A DNA stretch of 64,000 nucleotides. Origin: Euptelea pleiosperma. Its lineage: Eukaryota > Streptophyta > Magnoliopsida > Ranunculales > Eupteleaceae. Below the pieces are notes generated by a model that was not told the DNA's origin, did no database searches, and saw only the letters and a list, made by a program, of their open reading frames with translations. Where the stretch lies: contig JASUTR010000184.1 of NCBI GenBank assembly GCA_035048495.1, positions 790,394 to 854,393 of the forward strand, in the 5' to 3' direction. Below are positions 23,121 to 35,664 of this stretch, piece by piece (position 1 is the first letter of the stretch; each line of letters begins with the position of its first letter). Both the position numbers and the translations under genes were made by a program.

Positions 23121-23465
23121 TGTAAGGAATATTTTCATATTCAATTTGGCAAAGATTCCGTTTAACATAAAAATATTCTTGTAACTGTTCCTACGAGCAC
23201 AAGTGTAGCGTGAAGATGTCGTGGTACACATACTTCGCCAACTACGTGAAGACTAAAAGACAGAGACAGCAAGAATCAGACGGTTGATGACAGGGGTCAT
23301 CTGAATAATTGTTGATTTGTCAGTTAATGATCGTGTACGCTTGATTAGAAAGGTAAGTGACTTAGTGGGCATAGGAGTTGATTAAAATAAACAAAACATA
23401 ATGGTCAGACTTAGTCATTGGACAGACCCAAGTCATAGTCAATTTTATTGACTAGTAGGAAAGTC

Positions 23466-23845
23466 CAATCGATTGGACATAGCCCAATCGATTGGAGACA
23501 TTGTGTAATCGATTGGAGACTACGAGGCAGAAACATAATTGAGTACAATCGATTGGAGACACTCTGTAATCGATTGGAGACTACGAGGCAGAAACATAAT
23601 TGAGTACAATCGATTGGAGACACTGTGTAATCGATTGGAGCCTTCGGGAAAGAAATCTTTCTGTGTACAATCGATTGGAGACTCTAGGTAATCGATTGGA
23701 GCCTTCGGGACAGAAAGTTATAAATGTCAAATCGATTGGAGAACCCTGTGCAATCGATTGGTGCCTTCGGAACAGAAAACTTATTGAGCCCAATCGATTG
23801 GACACTTGTCCCCAATCGATTGGACCAAGTGTACAATCGATTGGA
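23466..23845 (+). promoter_or_regulatory. Array of 14 AATCGATTGG palindromes in U3
   Basis: I count 14 copies of AATCGATTGG in 380 bp, several extended to CCAATCGATTGG. Each full palindrome is a pair of CCAAT boxes facing each other around CG. The array lies 85-460 bp upstream of the TATA box at 23929. CCAAT is the NF-Y recognition core, so an enhancer role is plausible but inferred. The same array is in the 3' LTR (33084-33400, 10 intact plus 2 mutated copies), in the solo LTR at 18605-18860, and in short form in the copia-1 LTRs. Confidence 0.7.
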
Positions 23846-23928
23846 CCTTGAACAGAATCGGTTTTCTTAGATTCGAAATTCATGGTTCCATTATCCTACG
23901 TTCCACACGACTCAGGGTCTTGGAATTC

Positions 23929-23937
23929 TATAAATAG
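23929..23937 (+). promoter_or_regulatory. TATA box, copia-2 5' LTR
   Basis: TATAAATAG lies in GGAATTCTATAAATAGAACC, downstream of the palindrome array. The 3' LTR has the same box near 33485. Confidence 0.8.
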
Positions 23938-24778
23938 AACCCTTCTATGCCTTCTCTAAACACACACAGAGACACAGAGTGACTCAATCTTTAAAAGAGA
24001 AAAGCAAATGCTATATTTACTAGAGTGTCAATTCGAAGAGCAAGAAGCTTGTTTTCATTCACATCTTGTGAGCTTGTTCACTTATCGATCAAAGCCAAGA
24101 GCTTGATCTTTACTCAGCCTAGGTTTTCTACTTCTATATTCAACCTAGTAAGCCTGAGAGTACCAGTGTGACTCAAACACCTTTTGAGCAACTTGGGGTT
24201 CAGGGTGTACTGAATCATTCACTTTCTATAAAGGCGGGAGTGTCGAGAATTAAGATTGGAGGAGCCGGTTGAAGGTAGGTTTGGGTGTACCAAACTGAAC
24301 AAGCGGATAAGGCTTCTTAGCTGGAAGGGCGCGCGTGGATTCATGGCATTGATTCAAAGGACGTGGACGTATCGGCAGTGGGCCTTGGTTAAGGTTGGAT
24401 GCTGTATTTGCAACGGTGCTGCATAGGTAACCTTTATTTCGTTTAACTTTTCAGTTAGTGATACTTTCCGTCTGGATGTAGTCCCGTGATTTTTCCTTGG
24501 CTAAGGTTTCCACATAAAAATATCTTGTCTTGTGTGATTGTTTGTTTGTGTTCCGCATTCTATCCTGATTAGATCAAACGACAAAAAGATAATATACCAC
24601 GGATGTATATTTGATTTGAGTCGATTGTGATAATCCTTTTTCAAACAACCAAGGCATGAGATTTTATCCCCATACCATAGACCAGTAAAACTGTATAGGT
24701 ATATTTAATTTTAAATACCTAATCAACCCCCCTTCTAGGTATATTGAGTTAAAGAGAACGGACCGGTGGAATTTCAAT

Positions 24779-24789
24779 TGGTATCAGAG
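24779..24789 (+). promoter_or_regulatory. Primer-binding site (initiator Met tRNA), copia 2
   Basis: TGGTATCAGAG begins two bases after the LTR terminus (TTTCA), matching the 3' end of plant initiator methionine tRNA. Confidence 0.92.
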
Positions 24790-24867
24790 TAGGTATTTCT
24801 AATAAAGTTTTAATCACCTGAATTTAGATTCCTGAAAAACCAGTCCATTTTCATTAATATTGTCAAA

Positions 24868-27800
24868 ATGCAAAAAGAAAGTGGAAATACATCCAAAACT
24901 CCATTGTCTGAAGATTGTTTGAATATAGCTTATGAGAAACTATAGTTAGACAGTCTGAGATTGACTAAAGAAAATAAAGATTTATTTTTGCAAATGGAGA
25001 AATTAGATTTGTAAAAATGTGTAATTGGAACTAGCAAATATTGAACTCACTGATGAAAGGAAATAGTGGGAAGAAGAAAAGAAATTGCTTCTAATGAAAA
25101 ATAATGTGTTGGAAAAAGAGTTCAAAAAGTCCTTAAAAAATCAATTGACAAACAAGAATGATATTGCTAAATTCAAGAATTTTAATTCTCATCTTTGCTC
25201 TCATAAGAATAATATGAGACCCACATATCCTACAGGAAAATGTATGATAACAAAGTTCAAACAAACTGAAAAGTAAGTCATTATAATTCTAGGCTAAGTG
25301 GGTTATACATGAAATCTAATGAACTAAAGAGAGAAATTTCTAAAATTTTTGAATTAAGAAAAACTTTGTTTGATAGTCATGTTGCTAAGAATCAATGGTC
25401 TAGAAACGACAAAAGAATGAACAATTCATTTATTCCCAAACAAATAGCAAAACTTTCAAAATTTAAGACCATTTGGGTGAGAAAAGATGATAAAAAATGT
25501 CTTATGATTCATTCTGCTTTTAAAGCTTTAGAAAATAATAAATGGTATCTGGACAGTGGTTGTTCTAGACACATGACTGGAGACGAGTCAATGTTTTGTC
25601 ATATTGAAGATCATAAGGATAGTAGTATTATTTTTGGGGATGGAAGTATGGCCAAAGTCATTGGTCGGGGAAGTATTCAAGCTCTAGGTATTCCTAAGCT
25701 TGATAATGTTCTCTGTGTTGAAGGACTTAAAGCAAATCTTCTTAGCATAAGTCAAATTTGTGATAATAATCATACAGTTAAATTCACAAGCCAATGATGT
25801 GATGTTATTGATGAATCTGGCAAATGTGTTATGAGAGGTTCAAGAACCTCTAAAAACTGTTATAATTGGTAGAAATCCCAAGATCATCTGTAATTCTGCC
25901 AAATTAAATGATTTTGACTTATGGCACCAAAGACTAGGTCACATGAACCAAAAGGACCCAGTTAAAATCACTAACAAAGAATTAGTGAGAGGTGTGCCCA
26001 AATTGGAAAAACCTATGGGCACTATTTGTGGAGCTTGCCAAATCGGTAAACAAATAAAAAGCTCTCACAAAAAGGGAAATTATTGTGCTACCTCCAAAGT
26101 GCTTGATCTGATTCACATGGATCTTATGGGTCCAATGAGGACTGAAAGTTTAGGAGGTAAAAGATATATTCTGGTCATGGTAGATGATTACTCTAGATTG
26201 ACTTGGATTATTTTTCTTAGAGAGAAATCAGATGCTTTTGAAGAATGTAAAAAAATATGCCAAAAAATACATAATGAAAAAAGCTACAATATAGTCAGGA
26301 TTCGTACTGATCATGGAGGAGAATTTAAAGATTATCGTCTCACTGAGTACTGTGATGCTATTAGCATTAAGCATGAATTTTTTGCACCCATTACACCACA
26401 GCAGAATGGAGTGGTGGAAAGAAAGAATAGGGTGATTCAGGAAATGGCCCGGGTAATGCTTCACAACAAAAACTTACCCCAAATTTATGGGCAGAAGCAG
26501 TGAACACTGCTTGTTATGCTCTCAATTGAGTTTATTTGAGACCAAGAACTTTGAACACTCCTTATGAAATCTGATCGAGTAAAAAACCTAATATCAAATA
26601 TTTCAAGGTTTTTGGGAACAAATGCTACATTCTTAGAGTTAGAGAATCTCTGGGAAAATTTGACAAAAGAGGAGATGAAGGAATTTTTCTGGGTTATTCC
26701 ACTAATAGTAGAGCTTATCGGGTTTTCAATCAAAGAACTAAAATGATAATGGAGTCTATTAATGTGGTCATTGATGATTTGAATATTGAAGAAAATTCCT
26801 CACAAGATGACAACTGTGATGATATCTGTCAAAGTATTGGTGACATTCATGCTACTTCATCTTCTAGTGATTCTCTTGCTGATAAATCTCCTCCCTTGTG
26901 GGTTAAGAAAAATTATCCTAGTGTTGATATCATTGGTGAGGCAGGGAGTAGAGTTCAAACTAAAAGACAAATTGAAAATGTTGTTAACTTTGTGTGTTAT
27001 ACGTCTCAGATTGAACCAAAAAATATTTCTGAAGCTTTTACTGATGAAAATTAGATTAGTGCCATGCAGGAGGAACTAAGTCAATTTACTAGAAATGATG
27101 TTTGGTATTTAGTGCCCAGACCTAAAGATACTAATGTTATAGGCATAAAATGGATTTTCAAAAATAAATCAGATGAAAATGGAACAGTTGTCAGAAACAA
27201 AGCCAAACTTGTAGCTCAAGGCTATACTCAAATTGAAGGCATTGATTTTGATGAAACTTTTGCTCCTGTTGCTAGATTGAAATCCATTCATATTCTGCTT
27301 GCTATTGCATGTCATCTTAAATTTAAACTTTTTCAGATGGATGTCAAGAGTACCTTCTTGAATGGTGTTCTTCAAGAAGAAGTTTATGTGGAACAACCCA
27401 AAGGGTTTGAGGATCCAAAATTTTTTGATCAAGTTTATCGTCTCAAAAAAGGCCTTATATGGTTTAAAACAAACCCCCAGGGCTTGGTATGAGAGATTGA
27501 CCACTTTTCTGCTTCATCAAGATTTCATCAGAGGAGAAGTGGACAAGACATTATTTGTTAAAACTATTCAGGGAATTTATGTGATTGCTCAAATCTATGT
27601 TGATGATATAGTTTTTGGGTCCACATCTGTTGATCATGCTCATATGTTTTCAGAACAAATGAAAAAAGAATTTGAAATGAGTATGGTTGGTGAACTAAGT
27701 TATTTTCTAGGTCTTCAAGTGAAATAGTTGGATGATGGAATTTTTATTTCTCAATCCAAATATATTAAAGACCTAGTTAAGAAATTTGGTATGGAATCAG

Positions 27801-28538
27801 CTAAACACCATCGTACTCCCATGAGTACTACTACAAAGCTGAGCAAACACTGAAGGAAATGATGTTGACCAGACCTTATACAGAAGCATGATAGGAAGTT
27901 TACTCTATCTCACCGCTAGCCGTCCTGATATTTCTTTTAGTGTGGGTGCTTGTGCTAGGTTTCAAGCTAATCCCAAAGAATCTCATATTCTTGCAGTCAA
28001 ACGTATCATCAGGTATGTTAGTGGAACTGTGGGATATGGTCTCTAGTATTAATTTGATACTACTGTAGAACTTGCAGGATATTCTGATGCTGATTGGGCT
28101 GGAAATGTTGATGATAGAAAAAGCACCAATGGTGGGTGTTTTTATGTTGGGAACAACCTAGTTAGTTGACAAAGCAAGAAACAGAACTGTATTTCTTTAT
28201 CTATTGCTGAAGCCGAGTATATTGTAGCTAGGAGCTGTTGTACTCAACCGCTATGGATGAAGCAGATGTTGACTTATTATGGGATCAATCAAGGATTGAT
28301 GACCATATATTGTGATAATACAAGTGTGATAAATATATCGAAAAATCCTGTTCAATACTCTAGAACTAAACATATTGACATTCGTCATCATTTTATAAGA
28401 GATCTTGTTGAAGAAAAAATTATCACTTTGGAGCACGTCGTAACTGAAAATCAATTAGCGGATATTTTTACAAAACCTCTTGATGTCGTTAGATTCGAAT
28501 TTCTTCGTAAATCTATCGGTATTAGTTTGATTGATTGA
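24868..28538 (+). pseudogene. Copia gag tail plus protease, integrase, RT and RNase H; decayed
   Basis: It starts at ATG 24868 (MQKESGNTSKTP) with a coiled-coil gag tail broken by stops. Then come the protease active site WYLDSGCSRHMTG (near 25545), the integrase zinc module (LWHQRLGHMN ... CGACQIGK), and the DDE core with IHMDLMGPM, RIRTDHGGEF and NGVVERKNRV. RT follows in two frames: [29 protein letters not shown] and [13 protein letters not shown], a shift near 27460, [16 protein letters not shown], and the catalytic IYVDDIVFGS (about 27595). RNase H (28060-28538) has YSDADWAGNVDDRKST, SIAEAEYI, IYCDNTSVI and ADIFTKPL, ending in LRKSIGISLID. All catalytic motifs are visible, but several frameshifts and stops preclude one polyprotein. 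Confidence 0.93.
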
Positions 28539-29950
28539 TTTTGTAGTTTGTATTTCTTTGCTTTCATAATAATCTATTTGATTAAAACTGATTTCGAATA
28601 CTCAAATTACTGACTTGTCATGAGTTCATCAATATCATATCATGGTGATATATATATTTTCTATGTTTGTAATGATTATTCATTTATATCTAGTCTTTGT
28701 CAGTGGTTAAAATTATCTCTTGCAATCATAAGTCTCACATACTACACACTGACTGATTTTTCTTCATAAATAGATATGATTTCAGTATTATTTCTAGATC
28801 TTATTCTAGGAATAAAGAATAAACTTCTACTAGATATGACTTCAAATTAGTAGTGTTTCTGCCTTCAGTTGATTTCGAAACTGCACTATAGTCGACTGTT
28901 GGCTTCCCAATGAGAGTTATTATATAAAGGAAACAACTACCTCCACTCAAGTTAGAGTGTATGCCATATGTATGGCCTTGTTCGAAATTGAAATCTGATT
29001 CTTATTACTGTAGAAAAGGGCTACCTACATGGAGAGTGAAAGCTACATATATTCAAAGTGAATAAAAAGAGTGTAAAAGACAGCTAATTTGTTAGAAAAA
29101 TTCTTATCCATCAGCAAATACCCATATACATGAGCATATGTGAGAACCCTTAATAGCTCTAATGAGGATTTCATATATGGATATAGGATACCTCCAGGAT
29201 TTCTAGAATTTGATATCTAGAATATTACTGAAATTAATTATTCTATCTTGTGTCGATTCTGATTTCAGCATTTTATCTTATACTGGTTCTCAAGAGCGAT
29301 GATTTTATTACTTTCTTTGACTAAATATTTTTGATTAAACTGACGAATAAGAATTTCTATATATATATCTTGATCTAGTTGAAATTATAACTTTCACAAG
29401 TTCTGTATTTTATGTTAATCTCTATCAGTATTAATCAAACATGTTTTAATAAAAAAAATTTTGCTTCTTAAAATAATTTTATCCCAACCAATTCATATTC
29501 CAGTCACGACTTTCCAAAGCTCAGTATTTACTTCAAGATCTACTATAATTTGTTGCTTAATGTTAATTGACTGGTTATGGATGTATATATTGCACTTGTT
29601 TCTCATGATAATCTTCATTGTATGCTTATTATTTACTTATATTTTTGTACCTTTGTCAATCTGTGACAAAAAGGGGTAGAGAAAATCATAGCGGTAAAAA
29701 TAAGTTGATACATGAGATAAGGGGAGAGATATTTAGGGGGAGAAAAATATTTTATTATTTTTTCAATTTCTCTACTTGTGATGTGCATAATTATACTCAC
29801 TGCATTTTATATGATCTATTGATTGTCGTGATATTACATGGTATGTATTGTTGGTAGAATGTGCAGGGAACAGAACAAAAGCCATTACAATATATCTGTT
29901 CGATTATCTCCAAGAGAGTGTGAGATAGTGAGTGAATCATGTAAGAGGGT
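28539..29950 (+). other. Copia 2 3' non-coding region
   Basis: AT-rich with no convincing ORF. It is collinear in blocks with 19800-20880 of copia 1, including TGTCAATCTGTGACAAAAAGG. It ends at the TSD AGGGT of the inserted solo LTR and resumes at 32664. Confidence 0.7.
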
Positions 29951-32658
29951 TGATATTTGCTTAAAAGTGCGTATTTTCCACTGTTATCTTCTAAGCGTTT
30001 TCACACTTTCCTACGTTAAAATGCTCTATTTATCTACTTTTCTATGTAAGAGTCTCTTTTGTTGCGTAGAACACACTTTTCTGGACGAAATGGTATATTT
30101 GCATGCATTAAACATATTTTCAGAAGTCTAGACATGAAGTCATTCTGATAGAGTCTCATTACGCGCTTCTTCTGTCATAGGAAACCCCGATGGGACAATT
30201 CTCGAGACTTGTGAGCCCACATCGATCAGGAAAGCCCATTATCAAAGCTTAAAGAGCCAACATGCTATAACTAGAAGATATGGGCCAAATATGGGCTGAA
30301 TAAGAGGACCAAAAAGCCGACCCAAAGAACGAAGAGAGCAGGAGAGCCAATGACCAAGAGACGGACCAAAGCGTTTAAAGCCACATGAGTCAGCAAGGAA
30401 TGATAGTCTACTCTACTGGAGAAGCGTGAGGATGGTCACAGTGAAGACCAGGGTTCTAGACCCTCTGCCAATACTTTTATCTCCATTTTCTGATATTTTC
30501 TCTCTCATCTCTCCTTATTCTCTCTCTCTCTTCATCTCTCGGTCCTCGAATCTACTGACCTAACCCCAGAACTCCTGCCCATTGGCTCTGTCTCATCTCT
30601 CTTAGCTTTCTGACCGTTGGATCTTCAATCGGACCGTTGGATCTCTCTAGATCCGTCGATCTACCAATCTGGTTCCCAATCAAGTCACCATCCATCCGAT
30701 CGCCATCAGATTGTCTGTCACATCATCTTGTGAGACGATGGACATCATCATTCCATGTGGGCCAGTAGCCGGGCCCATCATCATCGACCCGCTGTCCGAC
30801 CATTTAGTGGATCCCGTGAATTTCAAAATAATTTCAATTAAATTTTAAAAAATAGGGGGTCCATTAAATGGGGAAATTCCCTAAAGAAAAGTAGGGTTTT
30901 ACTTAAAAAAAAATTATTATTATTTTTCTTATTTTTTATTAAAAAGGGGAAGGAGAAGGGTTCGTTTGAACCCTAATCCCCCTCCTTTCTACTCCTTCCT
31001 TTCCCCAAAACCTACTTCTCCTTCTTCCTCTTTTCCCTTGGCCCCATCCTCTTCTTTTTCATCTTCTCTTTCATCTTCTTCATCTTCTCTTTTCTTATTT
31101 CGCCGGAGTTGCAGCACTCCGGCTATTTGTCTTCTCCACTCTCTCTCTCCCATTCACCCCTTTGCTGCCGAAGGCAAGGGCCGTCACCCCCCATCTCATC
31201 TCTCTCACCTCGCGGAGGATCCTCTCCATTGCTGGCCAGACCTGCAACTCCGGCCAGCGCTCCATTAGCATCTCCATCACTGCTGGTTCCCCTTCACCTG
31301 ACGGCCTGCTCTCTTCTCCCCTACATCTACTTCTATTCTCTCCCTTTTCCTTTGTCCATTTTCAAACAACAAGAATTCCTTGCTGTGAAACGGTATCTAC
31401 TCCACCTGCTTCAAAAAAAAATCTCCATTACCGGAGTTGCAGGCCTGCAACTCCGGCAAAACAAAGAAAAAAAAAACAGAGAAAGAAAAGAGAAGGGGGA
31501 AGAAGAGAGGAGGGTACGCTGTGAGCATCTCTACCTGACTGTGCACCGCCATCTACCTCTCCAAAGGAACCAGCAACTGATCTTTGCTCTCTCGGGATCC
31601 TGAAAGTTCAGCAACCTCCTCTTTCTTCACCGCCACCTCACACCGCTGGACTGGAGTGATGCAACTACGATCTCTCCTCTCCTCAACTTCACCACCCAGC
31701 AACTCTAATAGCCTGCAACCCTCTCACATCGCCTTGAAACCCATCTCTCTCATTCATTATCCCTCCACCACAATCCCCTTGTTGCTGTCTACAGTCCCAA
31801 ATGGTGTAGCTTCTCCTCTCCTCGGCTGCTCCTCTCTACCACCCCTCATCCTGTCATCCAACGCACTTGCAAGCCGCCACCTCTTCCACGGATTCACCTT
31901 CAACAGTGTGGTCATGAGACCCTCCAGCAACGCCTAAAATAGCATTTGAAGTGCTGCCTTCCTCTTCCATCAAGTTGCAAACCCACCGGTGCTGCTCCCA
32001 TCAAATATGCCTCCACGGCCCAAAAGTTCTTCCATTGGCTGTGGGTGTACTACAGCTAGTCTCCTTGCCTTCTCCTCCAGGTGCATCTTGCATCCACCTT
32101 CGTGATTGCAAGTCTCATCATCTTCTCCAAGTGCTGCAAGACGAGTGCGACCCACTATCTTCACTATGGTTGGATATCTCCCATGGTAAGAATCTCTACT
32201 CTCAATTTTCTCTCTCTATATCTCTTTCTCTCTCTAAGTTTTTATAGAATTTTTTTTCTCTCTCTATCTTATATTTCATGCTTTCTAGAGTAGCTATTTT
32301 GTTCAAGCAATGTACCTCTTTTGATTTAATTCGATTAATAAAATAGTATTTTTTTTTATTATTCAATTTATTGTCCAATGTGTTAGTCAATTGATAAATT
32401 CTCCATAAAAAGAATCATGTTTTCAATCCCGTGATGATCATTCGCACATCTCCATCATCTTTAATAGCATTTTTGTGCAAAAATCCGTCATTTATGATCT
32501 TTAATGCGCGTTCTCTAACCCCCGAGTGAGGATACGATATCCGACACGAATCCCTATACAAATCTAAAATTTTGTAGGATTTAAGAACTGGCTCAATTTA
32601 CAAATTTTGTTGGAATTAGGGTTTTCGTAACCAACGACGCAGAAAAAACCTAGTTTCA
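29951..32658 (+). mobile_element. Solo LTR, 2.7-kb family (copy 2)
   Basis: It begins TGATATTTGCTTAAAAGTGC and ends AACCTAGTTTCA, 2708 bp, against 2705 bp for copy 1. A perfect TSD, AGGGT, lies at 29946-29950 and 32659-32663. Homology to copy 1 (reverse orientation) is clear at both ends, e.g. GTAGAACACACTTTT, ATGGTATATTTG and GTAACCAACGACGCA. The middle is rich in CT and low complexity, which produces open frames not called as genes. A perfect 26-bp palindrome centred on CAGGCCTG sits at 31431-31456. No internal retroviral domains are present. Confidence 0.93.
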
Positions 32659-32737
32659 AGGGTGAGATTGTATTTTCTATTTTTTATCTTCTTTATGATT
32701 AAATGTTTTTTGTCACGGAATTGCCAAAAAGGGAAAT

Positions 32738-34334
32738 TGTAAGAAATATTTTCATATTCAATTTGACAAAGATTCCGTTTGACATAAAAACATTCTTGTA
32801 ACCGTTCCTACGAGCACAAGTGTAGCATGAAGATGTCGTGGTACGCATACTTCGCCAACTACGTGAAGACTAAAAGACAGAAACAGCAAGAATCAGACGG
32901 TTGACGACAGGAGTCATCCGAGTAACTGCCGATTTATCAGTTAATGATCGTGTACGCTCGATTAGGAAGGTAAGTGATTTAGTGGCCATAGGAGTTCATT
33001 AAAATGAACAAAACATAATGGTCAGACTTTGTCATTGGACAGACCCGAGTCATAGTCAATTTTATTGACTAGTGGGAAAGTCCAATCGATTGGACATAGC
33101 CCAATCGATTGGAGACACTGTGTAATCGATTGGAGACTACGAGGCAGAAACATAATTGAGTACAATCTATTGGAGACACTGTGTAATCGATTGGAGCCTT
33201 CGGGACAGAAATCTTTCTGTGTACAATCAATTGGAGACTCTAGGTAATCGATTGGAGCCTTCGGGACAGAAAGTTATAAATGTCAAATCGATTGGAGAAC
33301 CCTGTGCAATCGATTGGTGCCTTCAGAACAGAAAACTTATTAAGCCAAATCGATTGGACACTTGTCCCCAATCGATTGGACCAAGTGTACAATCGATTGG
33401 ACCTTGAACAAAATCGGTTTTCTTAGATTCGAAATTCATAGTTCCATTATCCTACGTTCCACATGACTTAGGGTCTTGGAATTCTATAAATAGAACCCTT
33501 CTATGCCTTCTCTAAACACACACAGAGACACAAAGTGACTCAATCTTTAAAAGAGAGAAGCAAATGCTATCTTTACTAGAGTGTCAATTCGAAGAGCAAG
33601 AAGCTTGTTTTCATTCACATCTTGTGAGCTTATTCACTTATCGATCAAAGCCAAGAGCTTGATCTTTACTCAGCCTAGGTTTTCTACTTCTATATTCAAC
33701 CTAGTAAGCCTGAGAGTACCAGTGTGACTCATACACCTTTTGAGCAACTTGGGGTTCAGGGTGTACTGAATCATTCACTTTCTACAAAGGCGGGAGTATT
33801 GAGAATTAAGATTGGAGGAGCCGGTCGAAGGTAGGTTTGGGGTGTACCAAACTGAACAAGCGGATAAGGCTTCTTGGCTGGAAGGGCGCGCGTGGATTCG
33901 TGGCATTGATTCAAAGGACGTGGATGCATCGGCAGTGGGCCTTGGCTAAGGTTGGATGCTGTATTTGCAACGGTACTGCGTAGGTAACCTTTGTTTCGTT
34001 TAACTTTTCAGTTAGTAATACTTTCCATCTAGACGTGGTCCCATGATTTTTCTTTGGCTAAGGTTTCCACATAAAAATATCTTGTCTTATGTGATTGTTT
34101 GTTTGTGTTCCGCATTCTATCTTGATTAGATCAAACGACAAAAAGACAATATACCACAGATGTATATTTGATTTGAGTCAATTGTGATAATTATTTTTCA
34201 AACAACCAAGGCATGAGATTTTATCCTCATACCATAGACCAGTAAAACTGTATAGGTATATTTAATTTTAAATACCTAATCAACCCCCCCTTCTAGGTAT
34301 ATTGAGTTAAAGAGAACGGACCGGTGGAATTTCA
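32738..34334 (+). repeat. 3' LTR of copia element 2
   Basis: 1597 bp, beginning TGTAAGAAATATTTTC after the polypurine tract and ending GGTGGAATTTCA. It has the CCAAT-palindrome array and the TATA box. Confidence 0.92.
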
Positions 34335-34468
34335 ATGATCATCCCCATTTTTGACAGAGATGGAGTACCAAATGCGTTGGATTTCCTAAGGCCCATCCTA
34401 CTGACGTTGTGCGCATTGCGCACCCCCAAATTACTGTTTGGTTTTTGTACTCCCAGTAGCACTATTTA

Positions 34469-34884
34469 GGGGTGTCAATTTTACCCGTTTAACCGGAACC
34501 AAATCGGAACCGGAACCAAAAACACCAGTTCCGGTTCCACATTTTTGGGAACCGATTAAAAAGGAACCGAAACCGGAACCGAACCGAAAATAATGGTTCC
34601 GGTTCTGGGTAGTCTAATATAGAACCGAAACCGATAAGAACCGGAACCGAACTGATAAGAACTGGTACCAACATATAAATATAGTGTAAAAATTCTTATA
34701 TTTTCAAGATTTGGCCCATTATACCAAGAACCGGAACTGACAGAAATACATAAGCGGTTCCAATTCTGGATCCATCACTTTGAGAACCGGAACCGTTAAG
34801 GAACTGAACCGATAAGAACCGGAACCGATTGTTCCGGTTCTGGTCACCTTAGGAACCGAGCCGGAACCGACCCGTTGACACCCC
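34469..34884. mobile_element. TIR element rich in GGAACC repeats, 416 bp
   Basis: The ends are GGGGTGTCAA and TTGACACCCC, a perfect 10-bp inverted repeat extended imperfectly by TTTTACCCG and CGACCCG. TA dinucleotides flank both ends. The inside is a degenerate array of GGAACCGGAACC-like words and their complement. It looks like a non-autonomous DNA element; I cannot assign a superfamily. Confidence 0.65.
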
Positions 34885-35495
34885 TAACTATATTATGATC
34901 GTGTGTATACATTTTAATTAGTGTATAGCCTATGTAGAAGATCTTTTTGACCTCATATATGCAGAAATGGTTTTCAAGATTCATTGTACATACTCTAGAG
35001 GCGCTCCAAACTTTGGGACCTTACTAAATTCAACGTGCTCGAGCTCCCACTCTCGCACCCGCACCCGCACCCGCATCCGCTGCCGCTCCACGCTTTGGTG
35101 GCTTAGGTCCCAACTAATTAGATCCAAGTTTGTGGGGGTGGTCTTAATTTGAGTACCCATTGACACCATTATAATATTATTTGCACTATACGTTAGTGTT
35201 GTGGTAGCTCACAAACCATCATATTAAATTGTTTCATAGATCCCAACATGAGTTTAACATGATAGATTGTGAGATGGATGGTATTGAGACCATAGTTAAC
35301 AATACGTGGAACCACAAAACTTTGACAATTAAATTTACGAGTGTAGTATAATTTTGGTTAAAAATAAAGTAAAAAAATGGTGAAAAAGACAAACGGTTAA
35401 AATAGAAGTAAAGTTTGAATTTAATAACATTTTAGCAAATTCATATGGAGTCAAATAATTACATAAAAATATGTAAATATACCCTTTATTCGATA
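34885..35495. other. Intergenic AT-rich sequence
   Basis: No gene or RNA is evident. Near 35045 there is a short CGCACC(CGCACC)n run. Confidence 0.5.
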
Positions 35496-35664
35496 TCTAT
35501 ATAACATAACAGGATAATTGTCTTATCTCTTATCTTATCTTATCCGGTTTCAATAAAGAGTGGCTGAGATCTTATTCCTCAAATAGATGGTGGATCTCAG
35601 CCACTCACACCCAATTTTGGCCAACGCTTTGTCAGATAGTGCCGTGGGCACGAGCCACCCACTA
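35496..35664 (+). mobile_element. Small Helitron, unit 1 of a head-to-tail array
   Basis: The 5' end is TCTATATAACATAACAGG, preceded by A. Near the 3' end a hairpin GTGCC-GTG-GGCAC is followed 13 bases later by the terminus CCACTA-type. The next unit starts at the following base. Inside are TGGATCTCAGCCACTCAC and CTTTGTCAG, shared with unit 3. The TC start, subterminal hairpin and no TIR fit a non-autonomous Helitron. Confidence 0.65.

Larger units (their letters stand above)
23121..24776 (+). repeat. 5' LTR of copia element 2
   Basis: 1656 bp, from TGTAAGGAATATTTTC to GGTGGAATTTCA. The 3' LTR is 1597 bp; the difference is mainly one extra 59-bp unit of the CCAAT-palindrome array near 23526-23584. 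Confidence 0.92.
23121..34334 (+). mobile_element. Copia element 2: pol-bearing, gag-core-deleted, SIRE-like
   Basis: LTRs at 23121-24776 and 32738-34334 enclose a primer site, a decayed pol and a polypurine tract (AAAAAGGGAAA at 32726-32736). A perfect TSD, ATGAT, lies at 23116-23120 and 34335-34339. The second 2.7-kb solo LTR (29951-32658) is inserted in its 3' non-coding part. Between primer site and protease only the coiled-coil tail of gag remains; the gag core and zinc knuckle of element 1 are missing. Confidence 0.93.

Noticed and set aside
31109..32247. Open frames of 98-164 codons in the 2.7-kb LTR
   Set aside because: Ser/Pro/Leu-rich translation of CT-rich low-complexity sequence; the frames are not shared with the other copy.
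23466..33400. Regularly spaced AATCGATTGG repeats looked CRISPR-like
   Set aside because: They lie inside LTRs of a plant retrotransposon, spacing is irregular, spacers are themselves repeated, and no cas genes exist.
22980..34440. Open frame of about 60 codons when copia 2 is removed
   Set aside because: Short, bounded by stops, no recognised family; chance cannot be excluded.
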